A stretch of DNA of 64,000 nt from Gammaproteobacteria bacterium (GTDB lineage Bacteria > Pseudomonadota > Gammaproteobacteria > Pseudomonadales > Azotimanducaceae), in the NCBI GenBank assembly GCA_009839505.1, contig VXPO01000096.1, positions 42,824 to 106,823 on the forward strand, written 5' to 3'. Shown here piece after piece: positions 51,940-59,736 of the stretch (position 1 is its first letter; each line of letters opens with the position of its first letter). Under the pieces are notes generated by a model. The model saw only the letters and a program-made list of their open reading frames with translations, did no database searches and had not been told where the DNA came from. The position numbers were made by a program, and so were the translations under genes.

Positions 51940-52993
51940 GAGTTTCCTCCCGCTGGGTGATTGCCTGGAGTTCGGACACGAGCGTCGAGGAGGCGCCCGC
52001 GATTCGTTCGATGTGTCCCCAGTTCTCGCCATCGGGCCGCGCCCCTGACTGGATCAGGCAACGGAGCGATGCCGGTCGCCAGGCGTGGATGGCGTAGCCG
52101 AGTGGACTCTCGTGACCTTGGCCATCGAGCAGCGCCGGGTCGTTCACCACGAAGCCTTCCAGCGCTTGGAGATCCTCGAGGACGACCGTCGCCTCGATGG
52201 TCACCGGCGCACCATGCTGGACAAGCAGACGTACGATCTCGGTGTCGCACTCTTGGGAGAGCGTGTGCAGGCAGGCGGTGGACAGCGGGGTCTGCCCATC
52301 GCGCGTGGGAATGTTCGGATCGGCGCCCCTTCCGAGCAGCGTGCGCACGGCCGCAACGTGGTTGTTGCGCGCGGCGGCGAACAGGGCCGTTCTGCCGAGT
52401 TCGTCGCGGTCGTTCGCCGATGCACCCGCGTCGAGCATGCGCAGAAGTCCATCCGCGTCGCCCATGGCGGCAAGCGTGACCAGATCGAGGTTCGCGCCGT
52501 ACTCGCGAAGGAGTCGGATCACGTCGGCTGCGGGTTCGGTCTTCCAAGGTCCTGCGTGCAGAGCCCTGTCGAGCGGAGTCTCGCCTCGCCCGTCCAGCGC
52601 ATCCACCGGCGCCCCCAGTTCGCACAGCTTCGCCACCAACGCCGCGTTGCCGCGCTCGGCGGCCAGGTGAAGGGGTGTCGCACCGTCCTCGTCGGTGTCG
52701 AAAACGGCGCTCGGGGTTTCGGCAAGGAGCCGTTCGGCGAGATTGTTGGCTTGCAGCAGTGCGCAACTCGCGAGGTTCGGGACAACGCCGGCGGCAATGA
52801 TCTGCTCAACGATGTCCCGGTAGCGCTCGGTGCGCCCGGAATGGCCGTACAGTGCGATGCGCTGGATAGTCCGGTTGGCGCAGGCGGGATCCTCGGCTCG
52901 CCAGTCGGCGGCAGAGACAACGCCTCGCAGGCGGGCTTCGTCGCCGGAATCCAACGCGGCGGCGATGTCGACTTCGAGGCTCAGGCGGCACAC
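51929..52993 (-). CDS. Cytoplasmic ankyrin-repeat protein
   Basis: The 354-residue protein has no signal peptide and about six ankyrin units in the middle (DGATPLHLAAERGNAALVAKLCE, GRTALFAAARNNHVAAVRTLLG, GQTPLSTACLHTLSQECDTEIV). The first 95 residues are helical and less regular. No ATG fits. A GTG at 52993, inside the last codons of the K+ channel gene (13-base overlap), gives MCRLSLEVDIAAALDSGDEARL. The overlap with both neighbours suggests co-translation with the channel and the GyrI-like protein. Ankyrin proteins often dock onto channels, so binding to the channel's cytoplasmic part is a testable idea. Confidence 0.82.
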   Translation of the reverse strand: MCRLSLEVDIAAALDSGDEARLRGVVSAADWRAEDPACANRTIQRIALYGHSGRTERYRDIVEQIIAAGVVPNLASCALLQANNLAERLLAETPSAVFDTDEDGATPLHLAAERGNAALVAKLCELGAPVDALDGRGETPLDRALHAGPWKTEPAADVIRLLREYGANLDLVTLAAMGDADGLLRMLDAGASANDRDELGRTALFAAARNNHVAAVRTLLGRGADPNIPTRDGQTPLSTACLHTLSQECDTEIVRLLVQHGAPVTIEATVVLEDLQALEGFVVNDPALLDGQGHESPLGYAIHAWRPASLRCLIQSGARPDGENWGHIERIAGASSTLVSELQAITQREETHDP

Positions 52994-54081
52994 TTCCTCA
53001 GGCAAGCCTCCACCGCTTCCCGGGTCAGGTCGGAGGCGTCCTTGATCAGGGTGATGATGCCCTTGCCGCTGCACAATGAATCCGGCGACGGGTTGGTGTG
53101 TACGCCGTTGTCGTCGACGTAGCCCATCGGCAGGCCGGCACCGCCCTGCATGAACTGCGACACGACGTCCCGCCAGCGCAGACCGACGAACTCGGCATCG
53201 AAACGCGCCAGCCGGTCGGCCTCGTGGGTGAACAGGTTCTCAAGCACCCTCTCCGTGCCGGGTTCGATCAGCGCGCGCACGACGATTTCCGGGTAGGCGC
53301 GCACGGGGCGCACCACCGTACTGGCGCCGGCGTCGAGGAGGCGTTGGCGGTTGCCGTCGTCCACTGCCTCCACAACGATGCCCGCCCGTGTGCGGATTTC
53401 GTCGATGCGGCTCAAGATGTCGTAGGTGAGGGCATCGGTGCGGGGATCATTGGACTCGCCGGCGATGATGACGATGTGCCGGGCTGTGCCCACGTTTGCG
53501 GTGCGCAGGCTCTCCGTGTTCTCAGCGACCGCCGTGTAGTGGGTCACGCCTTCGTTGACCAGCGGTGCGGGTAGACCGTCAGGGAAGCTGGTGGTCAGTA
53601 GTTGCACGGGAATGTCGGCAAGCTCCGGCGTGTTCCGCACATCGGCGACCAGACGGGTCAGGTACGCCTCGGGGTGCTCCGCCGGAACGTTGATGACGAG
53701 CAGGTGATCCTTCATGTTTCTCCACTCCAGTTGGCCGCGCCGGCGGCGGTCCCGTTGCAGGGCGCGGTAGTCGAAAACGTCCGTGGCGATCTGCGCCAGG
53801 AGAAAGATGCCGAACACGTACATGCACAACGTGGTGGCCGTTCGGCCGATGGTGGTCTCGGCCGAGATGTCGCCGTAGCCGACGGTGGTCGCCGTGGTGA
53901 TCGTCAGCCAGACGGCATCGCCGAGCCCGAAACCCTCGGCCACCATCATCACCACGACGTGGATGACAAACAGTACGACGAACAGACCAATGGCGCGCAC
54001 GAGCCGACGGCGGATGGCGCCGGCGATGTGGCGGGAGAAGCGGAAGTAGCGCCGTCGCGTGAACCAGCGTGCGATGATCAT
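52981..54081 (-). CDS. Potassium channel with cytoplasmic RCK/TrkA-N-like domain
   Basis: The 366-residue protein has a two-helix pore: TM1 about 30-49, a pore loop with the selectivity filter TATTVGYGD (filter residues T66-D71), and TM2 about 80-100. A Rossmann-like RCK domain follows (LLVINVPAEHPEAYLTRLV, HIVIIAGESNDPRTDALT). The dinucleotide-binding Gly motif is degenerate, so the ligand may not be NAD. There is no voltage-sensor segment, since the N-terminus is only a basic stretch. It lies in the PspA/polyamine cluster, 8 bases after the upstream gene. Polyamines block many K+ channels from the cytoplasm, which suggests a link (inference). Confidence 0.92.
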   Translation of the reverse strand: MIIARWFTRRRYFRFSRHIAGAIRRRLVRAIGLFVVLFVIHVVVMMVAEGFGLGDAVWLTITTATTVGYGDISAETTIGRTATTLCMYVFGIFLLAQIATDVFDYRALQRDRRRRGQLEWRNMKDHLLVINVPAEHPEAYLTRLVADVRNTPELADIPVQLLTTSFPDGLPAPLVNEGVTHYTAVAENTESLRTANVGTARHIVIIAGESNDPRTDALTYDILSRIDEIRTRAGIVVEAVDDGNRQRLLDAGASTVVRPVRAYPEIVVRALIEPGTERVLENLFTHEADRLARFDAEFVGLRWRDVVSQFMQGGAGLPMGYVDDNGVHTNPSPDSLCSGKGIITLIKDASDLTREAVEACLRKCAA

Positions 54082-54089
54082 TGGAAACG

Positions 54090-54539
54090 TCAGGTCCGCC
54101 CGTGAGGACCAGCGGTCTCGGCGTCGGGCCTTGCCTCGCTGCGCTCAGGATCGGCGAAATGCCGGCGGACTTCCTCGACGACGTGCCTTTTCAGCTGGCG
54201 GGCGTCGGGCTGCTGACCGTACCGCTCGGCAAGCGCTTGGAGATCGTCGCTGCTGAACGACAGGCTGATGCGGGGACGCTGGATCTCCGCGTGGGACAGG
54301 CCTACAAGACTCCGCACGAAATCCGATGGCGACAGGTTCTCCTCGGCGGCGGCGACCCGGATGTCGTGCATCAGCGACTGCTGGAACTCGAAATGGACCT
54401 GGATCTTCTTGAGCGCGCGGCGTTCAGCTTGGAACCGCGCCGCTTCGGGTCGAGGGCGTTTGGGCGGATCGGAGTTTCTAGTGACACTAGCCCCTCGGCC
54501 TCGCCGTGCGGGCTTCGAGACCTGCCCGGGATCAGCCAT
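54090..54539 (-). CDS. Ribbon-helix-helix-like protein of the stress cluster
   Basis: The 149-residue basic protein has a disordered N-terminal third (ARRGRGASVTRNSDPPKRPRPE), then KKIQVHFEFQQSLMHDIRVAAAEENLSPSDFVRSLVGLSH, a beta-strand plus two-helix stretch like a ribbon-helix-helix DNA-binding fold. A Leu/Arg-rich tail with RPRISLSFSSDDLQALAERYG repeats the same idea. I do not recognise a named family. Its ATG overlaps the YjfK-like stop (ATGGCTGA), and the channel gene follows after eight bases. It could be the local regulator that reads the palindrome found before yjfI and speD, but this is a guess. Confidence 0.65.
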   Translation of the reverse strand: MADPGQVSKPARRGRGASVTRNSDPPKRPRPEAARFQAERRALKKIQVHFEFQQSLMHDIRVAAAEENLSPSDFVRSLVGLSHAEIQRPRISLSFSSDDLQALAERYGQQPDARQLKRHVVEEVRRHFADPERSEARPDAETAGPHGRT

Positions 54540-55185
54540 CGCCGGGCCACATGGCCTCGATGACATCGGCCCCGCAGTAGATCTCGAGGCTGACGTCGGT
54601 TTCCCCATCCCCCCAGACCTCCACCGAGAGGCCCAGGCTGTCGTCGCTACCTTCACACTCGTGGTAGCGCAGCTCTTCGCTGTCGTCGTCCTGGTACACG
54701 GAAAGCGTCTCGCCGCGGCAATCCCGGTCGTAATAGAAGCCGACGGCGTTCTTCTTGACCTGCGAATAGGCATCCGCGAGCCAGCCCGCGTAGTCGTCCA
54801 GGGATTGCACGACATTCAATTCGGCGAATTCGTTCTCGTCCCAGAGCGTCGTGAAGCCATCTTCGTCGAACAGCTTCAACACATCCTGGCGGGGCACATC
54901 GCGCCCCAGGCACAGCTCCGGTTGGGATTCCTTGGGATCGAGTCCCAGGTAGAGCTTGGCACGGTCTTCGCCCACGAGGGTGAACTGGACCTCGATTCCG
55001 CTCTCGTACTGGTACGTGGCGACGGATGCGACTTCGAACGTCCGACCCTGAACTTCCTCCGGCAGGACCCGCCGATGCTTGAAGGACACCAGATCCCCGG
55101 CTTGGAGATCCCCGGGTCCGGTTAGTCGTCGCCCTTCCTCCTTATCGCGGGAGAACCGACTCTTTAGCAGCTTTCCGAAGACCAT
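54532..55185 (-). CDS. YjfK-like (DUF2491-type) protein
   Basis: The 217-residue acidic protein (VFGKLLKSRFSRDKEEGRRL start; GDLVSFKHRRVLPEEVQGRTFEV; C-terminal SVEVWGDGETDVSLEIYCGADVIEAMWP) has no signal peptide or membrane segment. Its content and its place right after yjfI and pspA match E. coli yjfK (DUF2491). The related DUF4178 family, which occupies the same neighbourhood in other bacteria, is an alternative. Function is unknown, but the family goes with PspA-type membrane-stress operons. The ATG at 55185 has AGAAGG upstream. A palindromic repeat sits between it and pspA, so the gene may be transcribed at a lower level than pspA. Confidence 0.65.
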   Translation of the reverse strand: MVFGKLLKSRFSRDKEEGRRLTGPGDLQAGDLVSFKHRRVLPEEVQGRTFEVASVATYQYESGIEVQFTLVGEDRAKLYLGLDPKESQPELCLGRDVPRQDVLKLFDEDGFTTLWDENEFAELNVVQSLDDYAGWLADAYSQVKKNAVGFYYDRDCRGETLSVYQDDDSEELRYHECEGSDDSLGLSVEVWGDGETDVSLEIYCGADVIEAMWPGDG

Positions 55186-55261
55186 CTACGTACCTTCTAT
55201 GTGCCTCTTGAGACCATCGTATGACGCCGAAAACGTCAAGCCCCCTAGACCTAGTTTCCAA

Positions 55262-55345
55262 GCGCCGAGAATGCGCAGCATTCTCGAAACGCGCCCGAAG
55301 GGCGCGCGCGCAGCGTTCTCGAAACGCGCCCGAAGGGCGCGCCTA
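55262..55345. repeat. Dispersed palindromic repeat, copy D, with internal 35-base duplication
   Basis: CGAGAATGC-GCA-GCATTCTCG (55266-55286) is followed by two identical GCGCCC-GAA-GGGCGC hairpins (55291-55305 and 55326-55340), 35 bases apart and each preceded by TTCTCGAAAC. The cluster lies between pspA and the YjfK-like gene and could reduce readthrough or protect the pspA mRNA end. It shares the GAGAAT and GCGCCC words with the other copies. Confidence 0.7.
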
Positions 55346-56035
55346 CGCGGTCTTGGCCTTCAGGCGTGCGAGCACATCGCTCGCCCCAGGACTACCGGCA
55401 CCGCCGATGCCCTTGTCGCGAAGCTTGGCATCGAGGTCGTCACCGGCCTCCTTGTCTTCCATCCAGTCGCCTGCCTGCATGCGGTCCTGCCAGTTCTGCT
55501 GCTTCGCCTTGACCCGTTCCAAGGCCTTTGCCACCCGATGTTCGCTGGAACCGGTGGCGGCGAAGTTGCTCGACACGCTCTCCGTTGCACGTTGCAGCTC
55601 GCGCACGGTGCGCACCTTGTCCAGTTCGCGCTTGTTCTTCTGAATGGTCCGCTCCCGGGCCTTGATCATGGCGTGGATCTTGTTGATCTCGGCATCCAGC
55701 GCCGCCTGTTCGGAACCCTTGTCGTTGCGATCCGTCTCGAGTTCGGCGATGCGTTCGGCGACCTCCGTGGCAAGCGCATCCTCGCCGCCGTTGAGCGCCG
55801 CCATCGCCTTCTGCTCGTAGTCGGCGATGTCCGCATCGAGAACGCCGATCTCCCGCTTCAGGCGAATCTCCGTGCCCTTCATCCGGGTCAGGCTCTGCTT
55901 GGCCTTGCCGATGGCGGTCTCCGCGTCGCGAATCTCCTGCTCCAGGATGCGTACGGCGTTGGCGTCGATGACGGCTTCGCCGACTTCGCTCGCACCGCCG
56001 CGCAGGGCGGTGAACAAATCTCTCAATATGGCCAT
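55343..56035 (-). CDS. PspA/IM30-family membrane-stress protein (YjfJ-like)
   Basis: The 230-residue protein is a typical PspA/IM30 coiled coil. It starts MAILRDLFTALRGGASEVGEAVID (amphipathic helix 0), continues with heptad-rich helices from about 25 to 185 (ILEQEIRDAETAIGKAKQSLTRM; ELQRATESVSSNFAATGSSEHRVAKALERV), and ends in a short Gly-rich tail. These proteins are ESCRT-III-like and polymerise on damaged inner membranes. The neighbours YjfI (16 bases upstream) and the YjfK-like protein identify it with the YjfJ branch rather than pspABC, since no PspF, PspB or PspC is present. SD AGGAG precedes the ATG. Confidence 0.92.
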   Translation of the reverse strand: MAILRDLFTALRGGASEVGEAVIDANAVRILEQEIRDAETAIGKAKQSLTRMKGTEIRLKREIGVLDADIADYEQKAMAALNGGEDALATEVAERIAELETDRNDKGSEQAALDAEINKIHAMIKARERTIQKNKRELDKVRTVRELQRATESVSSNFAATGSSEHRVAKALERVKAKQQNWQDRMQAGDWMEDKEAGDDLDAKLRDKGIGGAGSPGASDVLARLKAKTA

Positions 56036-56051
56036 TGTTGGGACTCCTTGA

Positions 56052-56453
56052 TTAAGCGAGCAGATGCTCGACGACTTCGAGGACGTCGACGGTGTTCTCC
56101 GCCTGGACCTCGAGTTCGTGGGCGATGATTTCGAAACGTGTGTCCAGCGCCATGGCGCCGAACAGGATGTAGGTGTCGCCCTGCAGGCCGATGGACGACA
56201 GCGGCACGGCGGGACTCAAGCGCAGGAACGCTTCGTTGACCTCGTCCTGCTTGCCCGCGAGCACTTCGGCCGTGCGGAACAGGGCGGTTACCGATAGCAG
56301 TTGCGTCTCCGTCTGGGTCACGTGGATGGGAAACTCGTCGTTGTTGGAACAAACGACCTCCAGGATGCCGTCTTCGGTCACCAGCGCGTCGAAGGTCGTG
56401 CCTTCTTCGCCGGTAAAGCCGTTCAGCCGGAATTCAAGCTCGTCCAAAGTCAT
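56052..56453 (-). CDS. yjfI: YjfI family protein (DUF2170)
   Basis: The 133-residue acidic protein matches DUF2170/YjfI: MTLDELEFRLNGF start, DGILEVVCSNNDEFPIHVTQTETQLLSVTALF middle, and ALDTRFEIIAHELEVQAENTVDVLEVVEHLL end. It has no signal peptide. In E. coli yjfI stands at the head of the yjfI-yjfJ-yjfK-yjfL operon, as here. Its function is unknown; a chaperone-like secretion-domain fold controlling PspA assembly has been supposed for such partners. It has the Shine-Dalgarno AGGAG and a promoter containing a 13-bp palindrome, so it is the first gene of the PspA half of the locus. Confidence 0.88.
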   Translation of the reverse strand: MTLDELEFRLNGFTGEEGTTFDALVTEDGILEVVCSNNDEFPIHVTQTETQLLSVTALFRTAEVLAGKQDEVNEAFLRLSPAVPLSSIGLQGDTYILFGAMALDTRFEIIAHELEVQAENTVDVLEVVEHLLA

Positions 56454-56518
56454 GCTCTGCTCCTACGGATGGATGCGGCGTCTGCTCGCACGGTGGGTGG
56501 CGGCCGACGAACAACGCG

Positions 56519-56547
56519 ACCGTATGACATATTATGTCGTATGTCAA
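56519..56547 (-). promoter_or_regulatory. Promoter of the yjfI-pspA operon
   Basis: On the minus strand a consensus TTGACA (56547-56542) is followed after 17 bases by the weak TACGGT (56524-56519). The whole spacer is taken up by a palindrome. A strong -35 with a poor -10 and an operator in the spacer is the layout of a MerR-type activated or a repressed promoter. No sigma54 GG/GC boxes are seen, so PspF-type control is unlikely. Confidence 0.45.
56526..56538. promoter_or_regulatory. Palindromic operator candidate before yjfI
   Basis: GACATA-T-TATGTC is a perfect 13-base palindrome, extended to 19 bases (TATGACATATTATGTCGTA) with one mismatch. It is AT-rich in otherwise GC-rich DNA. A closely matching site (12 of 13) overlaps the speD start codon at 61953-61965. 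Confidence 0.6.
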
Positions 56548-56711
56548 CGCCCTGGGATGCCCGACGACGACGGTCTGCCATTCGGGAACGCTCCGGGCCA
56601 GCGACCGCGTCGTCGCCCGTCCCACAGAACGATGGGTTGCTTCGAATGTACTCTGCCGCGAGGGCTGCGAGCCCGGATTCGATTCCTGCGGAAGCTCGCC
56701 GTGTTGTCCGG

Positions 56712-57638
56712 TCAGCGTCGAAGCCGACCCAGGAATTCGTCGACGTCGGTGCTTTCGAGCGCTGCCCTGAGCACGTAGTCCTGAGGCAACGCTGCGATCC
56801 GGTCCGCCTCGGCGTGGAACCGAGGCGTGACGCGAATGCCCCGCGTTTCGAGCAAGCCTTCGAGCATGGACATCCTTTCGTCGCGACGGCCCTCGCGCCG
56901 GCTCAGCCGACGTTCGACGCCAAGGAACGGGTCGTCCTCCGGCCCAGTGCCGGTGCGCTGCCCCATGATCCCGCCGACCCGGCGCACGGCGTCCACGGTG
57001 GCCGCGGATGTGCTCGCCTCGTTCAGTGCTACGTGGATCTCGCGCGCCGACAACGTGGGGAAAGCCACACTCTCGGCGACCTCCCGGAAATCACCGTCGT
57101 CGAGCAGGTGGATCGTCAAGCCCGGTCGCTTGCGCTTGCTCGGCGCCTCGGCGTCGGGCACTTCGACCCAGAGTTCCGCGACGCCCCAGGCGGCGTAGAC
57201 GTCGAGCTTGCGGTCTCGAATGTCGGTGGTCAGGTCCACCTCGAAAACCACGTCGGGCAGGGAGGTCTCGCCGACCACGAAGACATCGGGCACCAGATAG
57301 TGGTAGTCGAGGTAGATCAGTTCATCGGCCTCGACGGCCCGGATTCGCGACCCGTCGGCGCCGCGTTCCTGGAGGTCCGCCGTGCCGAACATGGCGATGG
57401 GTCTGCCGCTCATCTTGGCGATGTCGCCGACCAGTTCGGCCAGGCGGGCACTCGGGTGCTCGTGCTTCGGGCTGACGTCGCGGAGCTCCCAGGCGACGCC
57501 GGCTTCCCAATACTCGTAGCGCCCGTCGTAGTTGGCCATGTCGGCGGCCGACAGCGGGAAGGGGCGGCAGCCGGAGAGCGCGAACGTGCTCCCGAGCCTG
57601 GACGGGCGTGCCGATTGCAGCGTCGAGGATGCGGTCAT
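56712..57638 (-). CDS. Uma2-family PD-(D/E)XK nuclease-like protein
   Basis: The 308-residue protein has an Uma2-type PD-(D/E)XK core: YEYWEAGVAWELRD, then LVPDVFVV, PDVVFEVDLTTDIRDRKLDVYAAWGVAELWVEVP. In this core the Asp, the E-x-D in place of E-x-K, and the downstream K-x-x-x-Y give the active-site pattern. Uma2 proteins are abundant in cyanobacteria and Chloroflexi, their function is unsettled, and they are often linked to mobile genes. The C-terminal helix contains RRLSRREGRRDERM. ATG 57638 is used; GTG 57662 is an alternative. It lies between the SpeE-like gene and yjfI, where related operons have no such gene, so it looks like an insertion. Confidence 0.82.
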   Translation of the reverse strand: MTASSTLQSARPSRLGSTFALSGCRPFPLSAADMANYDGRYEYWEAGVAWELRDVSPKHEHPSARLAELVGDIAKMSGRPIAMFGTADLQERGADGSRIRAVEADELIYLDYHYLVPDVFVVGETSLPDVVFEVDLTTDIRDRKLDVYAAWGVAELWVEVPDAEAPSKRKRPGLTIHLLDDGDFREVAESVAFPTLSAREIHVALNEASTSAATVDAVRRVGGIMGQRTGTGPEDDPFLGVERRLSRREGRRDERMSMLEGLLETRGIRVTPRFHAEADRIAALPQDYVLRAALESTDVDEFLGRLRR

Positions 57639-57800
57639 TGAGGCGTGGGCTTGTCCGGCCACGGTGGGTGTGGAGAGTAGCTCTCCATGCCGACCGAAAG
57701 CAAGGACGGTTGGCTAAAAAATGCCGTCAGAACAATTGCTTAGTACACTACTGTGCGAATCATCGCGTTCTTGATCGGACGCGGGGACGGCTTTGGGGCG
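57639..57800. other. AT-rich spacer between SpeE-like and Uma2 genes
   Basis: This 162-base region is noticeably more AT-rich (57705-57760) than its surroundings and contains a small palindrome AGTACACTACT. It may hold the Uma2 promoter on the minus strand, but I cannot identify the boxes. Confidence 0.3.
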
Positions 57801-59576
57801 CTACGTGTCCGACCGGGGGCGTCGGGCCGAGGCGTCCGGCTCCGCGGTTGGCGGGCCGGGCACATGGAAGGCGCCCCGGCGGGACTCCCAGGCCTGCTGG
57901 TGGTAGTTGAACACGGTGTGGCTGCCCAGCCGGTTGATGCCGATGTCGGGTACCTCGTCGAAGAAACGGGGCGGGAAACGGAAGGCCGCGTCGATTCCTG
58001 GTCCGTCGAGCCATCCATCGGGTGTCACGCCTATGTCGAGGGCTGCCATGCGCTCGCGGCCGGACTTGCCCATCACCGTGCCCAGCATCCATCCCCACTC
58101 GCCGAAACTCGGAACGTTGGCGTGGTACGGGGAGACGGCGAATCCCGCATGTTCGAGAGTCCTGCCGATGGACAGGAACGCCTCCTTGGCGTGGTACGGG
58201 GAGGTCGACTGCACCGCGATGGCGCCGTCCGAGGACATGATGGCCCGCACTCGCGCATAGAAATAGTCGCTGTAGAGGCGGTTGAGGTCGGGGTGGTTGG
58301 GGTCCGGCAGATCGATGATCACGACGTCGAAGCGCTCGTCGGTTGCTGACAGCCGCTCCACCTCGATGAACGCGTCGCCTCGCGTAACCGTCACCCGGGG
58401 ATCGTCGAACGCGCGTTCGTTCAGCTCAACAAGCGTCCGGCTGAGCCAATCCGGCGCATCGACATCGGTGCCGGAGAACAAGCCGAGCATGGCAGGGTCG
58501 ATGTCGATCAACGTCACCGACTCCGGTGACCAGCGCAACAGGTCGCGCAGGGCGAGGCCGTCCCCGCCGCCGAGTACCAGCACCCGTTCGGTTCGATACG
58601 CGGCCAGCATGGCGGGCGTGGTGAGGTGGGCGTGGTAGATGCGTTCGTCGTTGCTCGCGAACTGCAGCCGGCCGTTGATGTATAGGCTAAGGATGTCCGG
58701 TCGGCCGCCGGCGACGTGACGCTTGGTGAGGACGATGTTCTGGTACGGCGTCTGCAGGTGGTAGACGACCCGGTCCCGGAACAACGAGTCGCTGAGGTCC
58801 GAGATCCACCGGGTGCCGAATGCGGCGAGCACGACCAGTAGGACGGCGAGTGCCCCGTGGCCGACCCAGAGCGCGACCGCGGGCCGGATCTCGCGCCGAT
58901 ACACGATGAGGAATACGACCCCCGCGATAACGTTCGCCGTGGCCGTGCCCACCGCCGCGTACACGATCGGCATCTTAAGGCAGACGAGCACCCAGATGGC
59001 CGCCCCGATTCCGGCGCCGATGTAGTCGGCGCCGTACATCGTGCCGAGATTGTGAGGCAGATGCCGGTTGTGGACGCGCTCGCGGACGCGCGCGATCAAG
59101 GGAATCTCCATGCCGATGAGCAGCCCGAGAATGAAGCCGAGGACGAACGGCAGCGCGCCCGCCAAGCTCTTCAATGCCGCGAACAGACCCCCGTCCAAGA
59201 CCACTCCGGCGTCGACGTTGTAGACGCCGCGCAGCCACTCGGGCATGGCGTAGGCAAACGCCACGGTGGCGGACAGCACGAGCACCGAAAAGCCGCCGAT
59301 GAGCCCGATGGAGACTTCGAGCCACGCGAAACCGCGGAAGATCGAGGACACCCACTTCGCCGCGAACGCGCCGAGGCCCATGGCGACGATCATCAGACCG
59401 ATCATGGCGTAGATGGTGGGCTCGACGGCGCCCAGGATGCGGCCCGCGTAGTGGGCCATGAGGTATTCGTAGATGAGGCCGCAGCCGGCGACCACGCCCA
59501 TCGTGCCGATCAGCACGATGTCGTGGCGGCGGACGCGGGCAAGTTCCCGCGAGTTTGTCTCCCGAGGTCCGCTCAT
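57801..59576 (-). CDS. Membrane-embedded polyamine aminopropyltransferase (SpeE-like)
   Basis: The 591-residue protein has about seven N-terminal membrane helices (20-260), including LPFVLGFILGLLIGMEIPLIARV, and a C-terminal spermidine-synthase-like domain. Within that domain, VYHLQTPYQNIVL starts the domain, VLVLGGGDGLALRDLLRW binds decarboxylated SAM, and VVIIDLPDPNHP carries the catalytic Asp region (the usual motif is DxTDP; here DLPDPN). The enzyme moves an aminopropyl group onto an amine acceptor. Its membrane part suggests the acceptor is presented at, or belongs to, the membrane. Fused SpeE of this type is regularly found with DUF350, SpeD and PspA. A DUF350 gene with an intervening hairpin lies upstream. 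Confidence 0.9.
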   Translation of the reverse strand: MSGPRETNSRELARVRRHDIVLIGTMGVVAGCGLIYEYLMAHYAGRILGAVEPTIYAMIGLMIVAMGLGAFAAKWVSSIFRGFAWLEVSIGLIGGFSVLVLSATVAFAYAMPEWLRGVYNVDAGVVLDGGLFAALKSLAGALPFVLGFILGLLIGMEIPLIARVRERVHNRHLPHNLGTMYGADYIGAGIGAAIWVLVCLKMPIVYAAVGTATANVIAGVVFLIVYRREIRPAVALWVGHGALAVLLVVLAAFGTRWISDLSDSLFRDRVVYHLQTPYQNIVLTKRHVAGGRPDILSLYINGRLQFASNDERIYHAHLTTPAMLAAYRTERVLVLGGGDGLALRDLLRWSPESVTLIDIDPAMLGLFSGTDVDAPDWLSRTLVELNERAFDDPRVTVTRGDAFIEVERLSATDERFDVVIIDLPDPNHPDLNRLYSDYFYARVRAIMSSDGAIAVQSTSPYHAKEAFLSIGRTLEHAGFAVSPYHANVPSFGEWGWMLGTVMGKSGRERMAALDIGVTPDGWLDGPGIDAAFRFPPRFFDEVPDIGINRLGSHTVFNYHQQAWESRRGAFHVPGPPTAEPDASARRPRSDT

Positions 59577-59692
59577 GGTCGACCCGGCAAGTTGCCGGGG
59601 TCGCTCTCGTGCATCAGCGCACGTCGGAGTGGGCTAGCGCCGCCAAGACGCCTCTCGGGCTCGGCGTCCGGCCCCAACCCCCACCGACCTAT

Positions 59693-59736
59693 CACCCTGT
59701 CGGACTTCGCCGGATGCACCGAAGTCCGACAGGGTG
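59693..59736. terminator. Perfect 16-bp hairpin after the DUF350 gene
   Basis: CACCCTGTCGGACTTC (59693-59708) pairs without mismatch with GAAGTCCGACAGGGTG (59721-59736) around a 12-base loop, immediately after the DUF350 stop codon at 59737-59739. It lies 116 bases before the SpeE-like start on the minus strand. No U-run follows. It may be an attenuator, an mRNA processing or stabilising element, or a protein-binding site; its length exceeds that of an ordinary terminator stem. Confidence 0.65.
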
